This document shows, piece by piece, positions 46,091 through 57,087 of a DNA stretch of 64,000 nt. Where the stretch lies: assembly GCF_027286325.1 (NCBI RefSeq), contig NZ_CP114588.1:2381317-2445316 (forward strand), in the 5' to 3' direction. The notes under the pieces were generated by a model that did no database searches, had not been told where the DNA came from, and saw only the letters and a list, made by a program, of their open reading frames with translations. Source of the stretch: Salinivibrio kushneri (GTDB taxonomy: Bacteria; Pseudomonadota; Gammaproteobacteria; Enterobacterales; Vibrionaceae). Position 1 is the first letter of the stretch. Each line of letters opens with the position of its first letter. A program made the translations under genes and the position numbers.

Positions 46091-47878
46091 CTAAGGCTGA
46101 TACATGGTGTCAATGTGGTGTTGGTAACGTGAAAGGATCACTTTGCGGCGCAGTTTCATGGTCGGCGTGAGCTCGCCACTGTGCATGCAAAAGCCCTGTG
46201 GCAACAAGGTGAAGCGTTTGACTTGCTCAAATTTGGCCAATTCATGTTGCAAACTCTGCAAACGCTTTTCAAACAAGGCCACCACATCGGCGTGTTTTAG
46301 CAGCTCTTTGCGATTTTGATATTCGATATTGGCCGCCCGCGCCCAGTCTTCTAAGGCATCGAAACAAGGCACAATCAAGGCCGATACAAAATGACGCGCC
46401 TCGGCCACCACCGCAATCTGATCAATAAAATGATCGCGCACCAAAGCGCCTTCTACCCGCTGTGGCGCGATGTACTTACCACCAGAGGTTTTCATCAACT
46501 CTTTGATTCGGTCGGTAATAAACACGTTGCCCTTGGCATCGAGATACCCCGCATCACCGGTTTTCAAAAAACCATCCTCGGTAAAGGTGGCGGCAGTCGC
46601 ATCAGGCTGATTAAAGTAACCCCGCATCACCATTGGCCCGCGAACTTGAATTTCATCCTCCGCCCCAATGCGCACCTCCGCCCCTGGCATCGGGTAACCA
46701 ATCGAGTGAGGATCAAAGCGCGTATCGTCCCAACAAGAAACCGTGGCGGTAGTTTCGGTCATACCATAGCCGAGCTTGACGTTAATGCCTATGGCATGGA
46801 AAAACGCACCAATGTCAGGGTCAAGACGCGCCCCACCGCATGGCATCAAGCGCATCTTGCCACCCAATAGCGCACGCAACTTACTCAGTACCAGCTTGTC
46901 GGCCAACGCTACTTGCCATTGTTGCCGTCGCGACGGTGATTGGCCAGCGCGTAACTGAGCAGCATGACGCTCGCCTTGGCGCAGCGCCCAACGGAACAAA
47001 TGCGGTTTAATGCCGGTGGCCCGACTGAGTTTGTCGTGGATAGCGCCATGGATTTTTTCATAAAAACGCGGTACCGCACACATTACCGTCGGTTTGACCT
47101 CGGCCAATGCATCACGCACCTGAAGCGGGTTGGAGAGATAGCAATTGACCGCCCCACGATGAAGGACGTAATAACTCCATGCGCGCTCAAACACATGAGA
47201 AAGCGGCAAAAAGGCCAAGGACACATCATCCGCTCTCAATGCCAATACTTGATCGTGCACCTCCAACTGCGCCGCGATGTTGGCATAATCCAGCATCACC
47301 CCTTTAGGATCGCCGGTGGTGCCGGAGGTATAAATCAAAGTGGTCAAATCGTCCATGCATCGTGCATCAATGCGCGCATCTAACTCGGCTTGATAGCTGC
47401 GATCATCTTGCAATAGCCAACTAGCCCAATCCCACACCTTGGGATGCGCGGGAACCGCCGTTTCTTGGTTGAGGGCAACCACCCCTTTGACATTGGGACA
47501 GTGTTCAAGGGCAGCAACCGCGCTCTCTAGTTGCTCGTCACCGGCAAAAATCCATTGCACGTCCGCATCATTGATAATGAGTGCGGCTTGCTGGGCGGTG
47601 CTAGTTGCGTAAATCGGCACCGGCACGGCGCGAATTTGCAACGCGGCGTAGTCCAACATTGCCCATTTTTCGCTGTTCGGCGCAAAAATGGCGACGGTTT
47701 GCTGCACCTGACAGCCGGCTTTGAGTAAGCAGCGTGATAGCTGATCGATGCGTTCGCCTAGCTGGCGCCAACTAATGCTTATCCATTGCGTGTCTTGTTG
47801 GAAGCGGATAGCTTCGCGTTCATTCTGGCCGGCAATCTGCTCGCGGATGCGCGTGACGATATGGTTTTGGGTGTTCAC
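46091..47878 (-). CDS. AMP-binding long-chain acyl-CoA synthetase (FadD15-like)
   Basis: It probably activates fatty acids to acyl-CoA through an acyl-adenylate. The 595-residue protein is an ANL-superfamily enzyme. It has the P-loop LIYTSGTTGDPKGVML, SLAFLPLSHVFERAW, GYGMTETTATVSCWDD, the hinge-region aspartate in FLKTGDAGYLDAKGNVF, and ELMKTSGGKYIAPQRVE. The layout matches the FadD15/eukaryote-like long-chain ligases rather than E. coli FadD. GTG 47878 with AAGAGAG upstream gives MNTQNHIVTRIREQIAG; the frame extends 28 codons further with no support. Such a gene lies beside ilvIH in vibrios as far as I recall. The natural chain length is unknown. Confidence 0.88.
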   Translation of the reverse strand: MNTQNHIVTRIREQIAGQNEREAIRFQQDTQWISISWRQLGERIDQLSRCLLKAGCQVQQTVAIFAPNSEKWAMLDYAALQIRAVPVPIYATSTAQQAALIINDADVQWIFAGDEQLESAVAALEHCPNVKGVVALNQETAVPAHPKVWDWASWLLQDDRSYQAELDARIDARCMDDLTTLIYTSGTTGDPKGVMLDYANIAAQLEVHDQVLALRADDVSLAFLPLSHVFERAWSYYVLHRGAVNCYLSNPLQVRDALAEVKPTVMCAVPRFYEKIHGAIHDKLSRATGIKPHLFRWALRQGERHAAQLRAGQSPSRRQQWQVALADKLVLSKLRALLGGKMRLMPCGGARLDPDIGAFFHAIGINVKLGYGMTETTATVSCWDDTRFDPHSIGYPMPGAEVRIGAEDEIQVRGPMVMRGYFNQPDATAATFTEDGFLKTGDAGYLDAKGNVFITDRIKELMKTSGGKYIAPQRVEGALVRDHFIDQIAVVAEARHFVSALIVPCFDALEDWARAANIEYQNRKELLKHADVVALFEKRLQSLQHELAKFEQVKRFTLLPQGFCMHSGELTPTMKLRRKVILSRYQHHIDTMYQP

Positions 47879-48051
47879 GGAGTCTCTCTTGGCTCGCCGT
47901 TTGGCGAACACATGTACGCTCAATAATGACAGCGAGTTTACCGAGCGCACCATCAAACTCAAGAGAAATTGAGTGAATGCTCTAGCGAAAATGTAAAAAC
48001 GTGATTCAGCCTTGTGAAAGTGGCTAATCGACGCGTGCGCCGCATATCGCG

Positions 48052-49179
48052 CTACCGAATCAAGCGCTGCAACCTAAGTGGGTGCGGGTTCATGCGCATT
48101 GATGAGCGATTAAAGTCCAAAATCGACTCCTCAACGGTTTCTGGATAGTCAACCTGAGCCCATAGATGGTGAAACAGGCTACGTGTTTGGCTTAGCTCCC
48201 CTTTTACCAGCCATTCCGCCAATGCTTGGGCAACATCTGGGTACCCAATCGCGCCCACGGCCGGTGCCTGCAACCATTCACGTACCGCGCTCGCATTCAA
48301 GCTATCCATACTGTGTGCTAGCCCAAGCTGAGAAAGTGTTGCGACATTACTCAACTGTTCAAACTGACCAGACAATGGTTTTAAAAGGAGCTTTTTCCCT
48401 AAACTTAACGCTTCCGATGGGAGTTCAAATCCCCCATTGGCGATCACGCCCTGGCACTGATGCAGCGCCGTGTGAAAGCTTTCTTTGCCTAAGGGCATGA
48501 GCATGAGGTTTTCACGCTGGTAAGGCGCATTAACCTCGGGGTGAAAGCAGATAAAAGGTTGGCTAAAGCGCAACAGTAGCTCACTGACTGCAGATAAAGA
48601 TTCAAAGGGGAGATACACCAGCACTGCCCTCTCCGAATCGGGCGATGCCACCGCGTTAGCCGCTGCAGGCGCATCAATAATCGGGGGTAAAATCGGTTGA
48701 TTAAAGTGATACCAATGCAAGCCAATGGCATAGTCGGTTGGCGCAAAATAACGCATGATAATGCGATTGATCAGCGTTTCCCCATGTTTGGGCACCGCAT
48801 GAGAAAACGCCGCTTGGTGGCTGATGGCCACCGATGGCACGCCTTGCCGGCGCGCCGCCCACGCACTGATGGGCTCAAAATCAGAAATCACCTTATCGTA
48901 GCCTGATACATCAAGCTGGCGAATATCACGTCGTAGCTGTGTGAAACGATTGTGTCGCGCGGTGGCGAGCATATCAATTTTGCCATCACGGCTGACAAAG
49001 CTCATCCCGGTAAACGTGCGATAGTCACCAAATGCCGCCATATCGAAATAACGCTCGGCTGGCCGCCCAGAAAAAATAAAATCGACCTCGACATTGTACC
49101 CTGCCAAGGCACGAGCCATGGCGCGGGCTCGTGATATATGCCCGTTACCGGTTCCCTGAACACCGTATAAAAGCTTCAT
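48052..49179 (-). CDS. Glycosyltransferase family protein (MJ1255-like, GT28 fold)
   Basis: This 375-residue protein resembles the MJ1255 family (TIGR00661), GT-B-fold proteins related to MurG and UDP-glucosyltransferases. It starts MKLLYGVQGTGNGHISRARA, with a glycine-rich N-terminal loop and HISRA motif, and has ISDFEPISAWAARRQGVPSV. The C-terminal nucleotide-sugar region reads GVIANGGFELPSEALSLGK (glycine-rich loop before Glu). Donor and acceptor are unknown. ATG 49179 overlaps the stop of the PAP2 gene by one base, so the two are translationally coupled and probably act on the same lipid or glycolipid; that is inference. Confidence 0.8.
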   Translation of the reverse strand: MKLLYGVQGTGNGHISRARAMARALAGYNVEVDFIFSGRPAERYFDMAAFGDYRTFTGMSFVSRDGKIDMLATARHNRFTQLRRDIRQLDVSGYDKVISDFEPISAWAARRQGVPSVAISHQAAFSHAVPKHGETLINRIIMRYFAPTDYAIGLHWYHFNQPILPPIIDAPAAANAVASPDSERAVLVYLPFESLSAVSELLLRFSQPFICFHPEVNAPYQRENLMLMPLGKESFHTALHQCQGVIANGGFELPSEALSLGKKLLLKPLSGQFEQLSNVATLSQLGLAHSMDSLNASAVREWLQAPAVGAIGYPDVAQALAEWLVKGELSQTRSLFHHLWAQVDYPETVEESILDFNRSSMRMNPHPLRLQRLIR

Positions 49180-49715
49180 TAAATACCTGTTATTCCGTAT
49201 AGATCGAAAGTGATACTGTGTGCCAACGTCGCGCACATCAGCCCTAACCCAGCGCCAACCACGATATCGCTTACAAAGTGCACGCCCAGTAACACGCGCG
49301 AAATACCGATTAGGCTGGCCCAGATGAACACCAAAAAGGTTAACGAAGGAAAGAAGGTGCTCAGCAATGAGGCCATGAGAAAAGCGGCGGCGGTGTGGCC
49401 TGATGGCATACTGTAAAGATCGGAAGGCGTGATAAAGGCCGGCAACTGCGAAGGACGTGCGCGCCGAAAACTACGTTTAAGTACCCAATAAATCGGGAGT
49501 TCGATGGCAAAAGCCGTCAGTCCTGTGAGCAAAAACCAGAGCCCGACCGCCTCATGAAGCCACCAAGCCGTGAAGCCAATCACCAGATAGAGAGGTCCGT
49601 CACCTGAACGGGAAACAGCACGGGCTATTTTCGCTGTGTCAGCGCTAAAGCGGTGAGATAAACACAGTGTCGATACCGTGTGGTCGAAGCGTTGAATCGC
49701 GGTAAAGCTTCTCAT
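49179..49715 (-). CDS. PAP2-family membrane phosphatase
   Basis: PAP2 enzymes dephosphorylate lipid phosphates or isoprenoid diphosphates. The 178-residue protein has about four to five transmembrane helices and the full three-part phosphatase signature: KRSFRRARP, MPSGHTAA and SRVLLGVHFVSD. ATG 49715 has GGGAGG just upstream, so the TTG four codons earlier is not used. The stop overlaps the glycosyltransferase start. A partner role in a glycolipid pathway or undecaprenyl-phosphate recycling is possible; the specific substrate cannot be read from the sequence. Confidence 0.88.
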   Translation of the reverse strand: MRSFTAIQRFDHTVSTLCLSHRFSADTAKIARAVSRSGDGPLYLVIGFTAWWLHEAVGLWFLLTGLTAFAIELPIYWVLKRSFRRARPSQLPAFITPSDLYSMPSGHTAAAFLMASLLSTFFPSLTFLVFIWASLIGISRVLLGVHFVSDIVVGAGLGLMCATLAHSITFDLYGITGI

Positions 49716-49980
49716 CCTGCCTCCCAATGCGGCGAGCTGATGGTTAAACTCTAGCCAGCGGGTATGACAGGTCGGTGACGTTATTGGGTCATCTCGATGA
49801 ATTTACTTCGCCCCGTCGCCGCTTGAGGTCAGGTACGTTGGGACATATAAAAATAATGAAGACTGGACAAAGCCGCGCCAGAGCACAGCACAAAAATCTA
49901 ACTTTTAGTTTTAAAACCAGTTTAATTAACCAGTTTTTTACCTTTGTATTGCGCAGAAAACGGGTTTTGTTTTTTTCAGA
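49716..49980. other. Gap between the PAP2 gene and the leu promoter
   Basis: These 265 bases start at the PAP2 start codon (reading left) and run to the leu promoter. Bases 49850-49980 are AT-rich with A and T tracts that may curve the DNA. I see no gene. An open frame of about 69 codons from 49775 has no family likeness and no ribosome binding site. Confidence 0.45.
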
Positions 49981-50019
49981 TTGACGCTTTCCCCATCGCT
50001 CTGTTATTTCTGGTAACAG
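49981..50019 (+). promoter_or_regulatory. Likely leu operon promoter with overlapping dyad
   Basis: TTGACG (49981-49986) is a good -35 element; a 17-base spacer leads to TTATTT (50004-50009), a weak -10. The -10 lies inside the inverted repeat CTGTTA (50001-50006), 7 bases, TAACAG (50014-50019), which could be an operator. The start of leader transcription would be near 50016-50020. Confidence 0.5.
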
Positions 50020-50042
50020 AATATTTACTGACGGACATCAGC

Positions 50043-50102
50043 ATGACACTGTTTCACCTACGCCTCATCCTCCTCCTTATCGTGACCCAGTCGCGCGGGT
50101 AG
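50043..50102 (+). CDS. leuL: leu operon leader peptide
   Basis: A 19-residue frame reads MTLFHLRLILLLIVTQSRG. Six residues are leucine (positions 3, 6, 8, 10, 11, 12), including three consecutive leucine codons (50070-50078) followed by Ile and Val. Ribosome stalling there when charged leucyl-tRNA is scarce would drive attenuation. The last codons overlap the antiterminator arm 50093-50100, and the terminator follows 33 bases after the stop. The binding site is weak. Confidence 0.85.
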   Translation: MTLFHLRLILLLIVTQSRG

Positions 50103-50164
50103 GTTTTGGGCAGAAAACAGTGAATGCCAAATCTCAAAAACCCGCGCCAGACGCGGGTTTTTTT
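50093..50164 (+). terminator. Leucine attenuator: competing antiterminator and terminator
   Basis: The terminator is AAAAACCCGCG (50136-50146), loop CCAGA, CGCGGGTTTTT (50152-50162) with T-run to 50164. The segment GCGCGGGT (50093-50100) is an exact 8-bp complement of ACCCGCGC (50140-50147), the first terminator arm. Stalling at the leucine codons leaves 50093-50100 free to form the antiterminator. A ribosome at the leader stop covers it, and the terminator forms. Confidence 0.88.
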
Positions 50165-50247
50165 GTATCTAACGTCGCCAAAATAACATCAAGCACCAAT
50201 TAAAGAGCCCTTCAAAGCGGCCAAGCAAACACAACAGGGAGTCACCC

Positions 50248-52907
<2,660 letters not shown>

Positions 52908-52928
52908 TTACCCGTAAGGATACGAGCT

Positions 52929-54350
52929 ATGTCGAATGCAAACACCCAGCAAGGCGCCAAGACCTTGTATGAAAAAATCTATCAAGCCCATGTGGTCACC
53001 GAGCAGCCAGGTGAAGCGCCGCTGCTGTATATCGACCGTCATTTGGTGCACGAAGTGACCTCACCACAAGCCTTTGATGGCCTGCGTGAAAAAGGGCGTC
53101 CGGTACGCCAAGTGAGCAAAACCTTCGCCACCATGGATCACAATGTCTCCACCGAAACCAAAGACATTAACGCGTCAGGGGAAATGGCGCGTATCCAAAT
53201 GGAAACCTTAGCCAAAAACTGTGAAGAGTTCGGTGTCACCCTGTACGACTTAAATCACCCTTACCAAGGCATTGTGCATGTAATGGGCCCCGAGCTTGGC
53301 ATTACCCTGCCCGGCACCACCATCGTCTGTGGTGATTCGCACACCGCAACCCACGGTGCCTTCGGCTCCCTCGCCTTTGGTATTGGCACCTCAGAAGTCG
53401 AACACGTACTGGCCACCCAAACACTCAAGCAATCCCGCGCCCGCACGATGAAAATTGAAGTCACGGGCAAAACGGCCCCCGGGATCACTGCCAAAGATAT
53501 TGTCCTTGCGATTATTGGCAAGGTCGGTCATGCCGGCGGCACCGGGCATGTGGTGGAGTTTTGCGGGGACGCCATCACTGCCTTGTCGATGGAAGGGCGA
53601 ATGACGGTGTGCAACATGGCCATCGAATTAGGTGCCAAAGCTGGCCTGATCGCGCCGGATGACACCACCTTTGCCTACCTAAAAGACAAAAAATTTGCCC
53701 CTAAAGGCGAGCAATGGCAGCAAGCCGTTGCGTATTGGCAAACCTTGCACTCAGATGCCGATGCGCACTTTGATCGCGTGGTCACCCTCGATGGCAGTCA
53801 AATCCATCATCAAGTCACATGGGGCACCAACCCCGGCCAAGTGGTCAGTGTGCATGATAGCGTGCCTGCTCCAGAGAGCATGACCGACCCGATAGAGCGC
53901 CACTCGGCTGAGCGAGCCTTAAAGTACATGGGACTGACACCTGGGCAAGCCATTAACCAAATCAGCATTGATAAGGTCTTTATTGGCTCTTGCACCAACT
54001 CACGGATTGAAGACATGCGCGCAGCCGCCGCGGTCGCTAAAGGGCGGCGTGTGGCAGAGGGTGTGCATGCCATGGTGGTACCTGGCTCCGAGCAAGTGCG
54101 CGCACAAGCAGAGCAAGAAGGGCTGGATGTGATTTTTCGCGAAGCGGGCTTTGAGTGGCGCTTGCCCGGCTGCTCAATGTGTTTGGCGATGAACAACGAT
54201 CGCTTAGGCCCCAAAGAGCGCTGTGCGTCCACCAGCAACCGTAACTTTGAAGGCCGCCAAGGCCGTGAAGGCCGCACCCACTTGGTCAGCCCTGCGATGG
54301 CCGCCGCCGCTGCTATCGCCGGTCACTTTGTCGACGTTAACCAATTATAA
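52929..54350 (+). CDS. leuC: 3-isopropylmalate dehydratase large subunit
   Basis: LeuC carries the [4Fe-4S] cluster of isopropylmalate isomerase, which converts 2- to 3-isopropylmalate with LeuD. The 473-residue protein is a few residues longer than E. coli LeuC owing to an N-terminal extension ([10 protein letters not shown]). Aconitase-fold signatures are [20 protein letters not shown] and the cluster cysteines in GSCTNSR and [16 protein letters not shown] lies upstream of the ATG, 21 bases after leuB. Confidence 0.97.
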   Translation: MSNANTQQGAKTLYEKIYQAHVVTEQPGEAPLLYIDRHLVHEVTSPQAFDGLREKGRPVRQVSKTFATMDHNVSTETKDINASGEMARIQMETLAKNCEEFGVTLYDLNHPYQGIVHVMGPELGITLPGTTIVCGDSHTATHGAFGSLAFGIGTSEVEHVLATQTLKQSRARTMKIEVTGKTAPGITAKDIVLAIIGKVGHAGGTGHVVEFCGDAITALSMEGRMTVCNMAIELGAKAGLIAPDDTTFAYLKDKKFAPKGEQWQQAVAYWQTLHSDADAHFDRVVTLDGSQIHHQVTWGTNPGQVVSVHDSVPAPESMTDPIERHSAERALKYMGLTPGQAINQISIDKVFIGSCTNSRIEDMRAAAAVAKGRRVAEGVHAMVVPGSEQVRAQAEQEGLDVIFREAGFEWRLPGCSMCLAMNNDRLGPKERCASTSNRNFEGRQGREGRTHLVSPAMAAAAAIAGHFVDVNQL

Positions 54351-54359
54351 GGAGGCCTT

Positions 54360-54962
54360 ATGTCAGGCATACACACTCACACCGGCATTGTTGCCCCATT
54401 GGATGCGGCAAACGTCGATACCGATGCGATCATCCCTAAACAGTTTTTGCAAAAAGTCACCCGTACTGGCTTTGGTCAGCACCTGTTTCACGATTGGCGC
54501 TTTTTAGACGATGCGGGCAAGCAACCGAACCCTGAGTTTGTGCTCAATCAAGCGCGCTACCAAGGGGCGAGCGTGTTACTCACCCGCGAAAACTTTGGCT
54601 GTGGCTCGTCACGCGAACATGCTCCTTGGGCACTGGATGATTACGGCTTTAAAGTGATTATCGCCCCCAGTTTTGCCGATATTTTCTATGGCAACTGCAT
54701 CAATAACCAAATGGTGCCGGTGACCCTTGAAGAAGGCCAAATCGATGCTTTATTTGCGTATGTGGCCGAAAATGAAGGCGCGACGGTAACCCTCGACTTG
54801 CCCGCCCAAACCATCCGTGCCGGTGAACACTGCTTTAGCTTCCAGATGGATGATTTTCGCCGTCATTGCTTGTTGGAGGGGTTAGATAGCATTGGCCTCA
54901 CGCTTCAGCACGACGCTGACATCTCACGCTTTGAGCAACGCATCCCGGACTTTTTGTCATAA
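54360..54962 (+). CDS. leuD: 3-isopropylmalate dehydratase small subunit
   Basis: LeuD is the swivelling small subunit of isopropylmalate isomerase. The 200-residue protein begins with [20 protein letters not shown] and has [16 protein letters not shown], the conserved substrate-contact loop, then [20 protein letters not shown]. An excellent binding site (AAGGAGG) lies nine bases after the leuC stop. It is the last gene of leuABCD. Confidence 0.97.
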   Translation: MSGIHTHTGIVAPLDAANVDTDAIIPKQFLQKVTRTGFGQHLFHDWRFLDDAGKQPNPEFVLNQARYQGASVLLTRENFGCGSSREHAPWALDDYGFKVIIAPSFADIFYGNCINNQMVPVTLEEGQIDALFAYVAENEGATVTLDLPAQTIRAGEHCFSFQMDDFRRHCLLEGLDSIGLTLQHDADISRFEQRIPDFLS

Positions 54963-54985
54963 GTCACCCCCTTTACGCCCATGCC

Positions 54986-55019
54986 ACCGATAAGCGCGAT
55001 CTTCTTCGCGCTTATTGGT
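54986..55019 (+). terminator. Long hairpin after leuABCD
   Basis: ACCGATAAGCGCGA (54986-54999) and TCGCGCTTATTGGT (55006-55019) pair over 14 bp with one G-T wobble around loop TCTTCT. No T-run follows, so it may be an mRNA 3'-end stabiliser or a weak terminator. Confidence 0.6.
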
Positions 55020-55111
55020 CACACCCCACTTTTTTCCATTCAGCATGAAACAAACAACGCATTCGCTTGGTCTAGTCTGAAAAGAAGGCTTGCTGAAAAT
55101 AAGGACGGGCA

Positions 55112-55903
55112 ATGCAAAAACGTTTGATACTTCTATTCTGTTTGGTTTTTCCGCTGTTTAGCCAAGCGGCTCCCAAAGCAGAGTATTGGGCGATGTGGGA
55201 TGCGCATAACCCTGACAGCCAGGCGACCTTCACTCATCACAGCTGGCAAGTATTACTGGATAAGTATTTGCAACCTCAGGGGCAACACACCTTATTTAAC
55301 TATGCGGCGGTCACCGAGGCTGACAAGAAGGCTCTCGATCATTATATCCGCATGCTCACCGCGCGCGACCCTCGCACGCTGACCAAAGACGAGCAATACG
55401 CGTATTGGGTCAACCTTTACAATGCGGTCACCGTGACGCTGATTTTGGAGGCCTATCCGGTCAGTTCGATCACCAAACTCGGTGGGTTATTTAGCTTTGG
55501 CCCTTGGGATGATGAAGTGGTCACGGTGGCAGGTGAGCCCCTTACCTTGAATGATATTGAGCACCGTATTTTGCGCCCGCTCTGGCAAGACCCGCGTACC
55601 CACTATGCGGTCAACTGTGCCAGTTTAGGTTGCCCAAACCTGCAACCCAAGGCCTTCCAAGCAAACGCGCTTGAGGCACAGCTCGAGCAAGCCGCCTATA
55701 CCTTCATTAACAGTGATAAAGGCGTGAGTCAGCAAGGAAAAAAATGGCAACTCTCCTCAATTTATGAATGGTTTGAAGCTGACTTTGGTGGCGATAAGCA
55801 AGGCGTGATCGCTCACATAAACCAGTATCGCGATATTCCATTGCCACAAGAGGCAATATTGGAATACGACTACAACTGGGATCTTAACCAACTCGGCAAC
55901 TAA
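55112..55903 (+). CDS. DUF547 family exported protein
   Basis: This 263-residue protein has a signal peptide (residues 1-19, MQKRLILLFCLVFPLFSQA) and a DUF547 domain. DUF547 is a papain-like fold family that often contains the segment seen here as NCASLGCPNLQPKAF. Other conserved parts are AYWVNLYNAVTVTLILEAYP and LTLNDIEHRILRPLW. Function is unknown. It is a stand-alone gene between leuD and the thiamine operon, with AAGGA eight bases before the ATG and no intrinsic terminator before the riboswitch. Confidence 0.85.
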   Translation: MQKRLILLFCLVFPLFSQAAPKAEYWAMWDAHNPDSQATFTHHSWQVLLDKYLQPQGQHTLFNYAAVTEADKKALDHYIRMLTARDPRTLTKDEQYAYWVNLYNAVTVTLILEAYPVSSITKLGGLFSFGPWDDEVVTVAGEPLTLNDIEHRILRPLWQDPRTHYAVNCASLGCPNLQPKAFQANALEAQLEQAAYTFINSDKGVSQQGKKWQLSSIYEWFEADFGGDKQGVIAHINQYRDIPLPQEAILEYDYNWDLNQLGN

Positions 55904-55944
55904 AAGGCTTGGTTAACCCTAAGCCAATCAGTACAATGGCCTCG

Positions 55945-56033
55945 TACTCATTGGGGAGCCTCACGGCTGAGATTGCGCAATGCGCTAGACCCATCGAACC
56001 TGATCCAGCTAACACTGGCGTAGGGATTGAGAC
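55945..56033 (+). ncRNA. TPP riboswitch (THI element) before thiBPQ
   Basis: The conserved pieces occur in order: GGGGAGCC and CGGCTGAGA (with CTGAGA), then GACCCATCGAACCTGATC and GCTAACACTGGCGTAGGGA. Closing helix P1 is CTCA (55947-55950) with TGAG (56028-56031). Between the aptamer and thiB, CACGC (56064-56068) and GCGTG (56080-56084) can form a hairpin whose loop holds most of the thiB Shine-Dalgarno TAGGAG (56075-56080). No T-run terminator is present, so control is probably at translation. Confidence 0.95.
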
Positions 56034-56086
56034 TTGATGTTGCCATCAACTTGCCTCAACACCCACGCCCAACTTAGGAGCGTGCT

Positions 56087-57082
56087 GTGAAAGTTTTTAC
56101 CTCGGTTCTCACTCTGGTTTCTTTATCCTTGCTATCACTGGGTGCCCGTGCCGCGGACCCACTGACTGTGTATACCTATGACTCCTTTATCGCCGAATGG
56201 GGGGCAGGACCCAAAATTAAAGCGAAGTTTGAACAGCAATGCGATTGCCAACTTGAATTCGTGTCTCTCGACGATGGCGCCGCTTTGCTCAATCGCCTGC
56301 GCATTGAAGGGGAAACCACCAAAGCCGATATCGTGCTGGGTATGGATACCAATTTAATGAAAGAAGCCGAGCGTAGCGGCATTGTCGCTGAGCACGCGGT
56401 CAATACTGAGCGCCTGCAAGTGCCTGGCGGTTGGGATAACAACTACTTTATCCCTTACGATTACGGCTACTTTGCCTTTGTGTATGACACCACGCGTTTA
56501 CTCGATCCGCCTAAAAGCCTCAAAGCCTTGATTGAGGAGCGTGACGACATCAGTGTGATTTACCAAGATCCGCGCGTATCAACGGTCGGCCAAGGGCTAA
56601 TGCTTTGGATCCAAAAAGTATACGGCGATAATAATCAACAAGCATGGCGCGAACTGGCTGACAACACCATCACTGTGACCAAAGGCTGGACCGAAGCGTA
56701 CAACATGTTCCTGAACAAAGAAGCCGACATGGTGCTCTCTTATACCACCTCGCCAGCCTATCACCTGGTTGCCGATGATGACGATCGCTTTGCCGCCGCC
56801 ATGTTTGAAGAAGGCCACTACATGCAAATCGAAGTGGCCGCTAAATCAGCCTATACCGATCAACCGGAACGTGCAGACGCGTTTTTACAATTTATGCTCA
56901 GTGATGCGGCACAGTCTGTGATCCCAACCACTCAGTGGATGTATCCGGTCACCGATGTCAACCTGCCTGATGCCTTTTACACCTTGGACAAACCGCAAGA
57001 GAGCTTGCTGTATCAGCCTGATGAAGTGATGGGCAATCGCCAGCAATGGGTGCGTGACTGGCAAACCGCGCTGGTTGAATAG
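56087..57082 (+). CDS. thiB: Thiamine-binding periplasmic protein
   Basis: ThiB captures thiamine, TMP and TPP in the periplasm for the ThiPQ importer. The 331-residue precursor starts at GTG 56087, with TAGGAG six bases upstream. It has a signal peptide (1-23, ending GARAA before DPLTVYTYDSF). VYTYDSFIAEWGAGPKIK and DFFQF-like pieces follow, together with STVGQGLMLWIQKVYG and VTKGWTEAYNMFLNKEADM, typical of the TbpA/ThiB family. It lies directly behind the TPP riboswitch and five bases before thiP. Confidence 0.95.
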   Translation: MKVFTSVLTLVSLSLLSLGARAADPLTVYTYDSFIAEWGAGPKIKAKFEQQCDCQLEFVSLDDGAALLNRLRIEGETTKADIVLGMDTNLMKEAERSGIVAEHAVNTERLQVPGGWDNNYFIPYDYGYFAFVYDTTRLLDPPKSLKALIEERDDISVIYQDPRVSTVGQGLMLWIQKVYGDNNQQAWRELADNTITVTKGWTEAYNMFLNKEADMVLSYTTSPAYHLVADDDDRFAAAMFEEGHYMQIEVAAKSAYTDQPERADAFLQFMLSDAAQSVIPTTQWMYPVTDVNLPDAFYTLDKPQESLLYQPDEVMGNRQQWVRDWQTALVE

Positions 57083-57087
57083 CCTCC

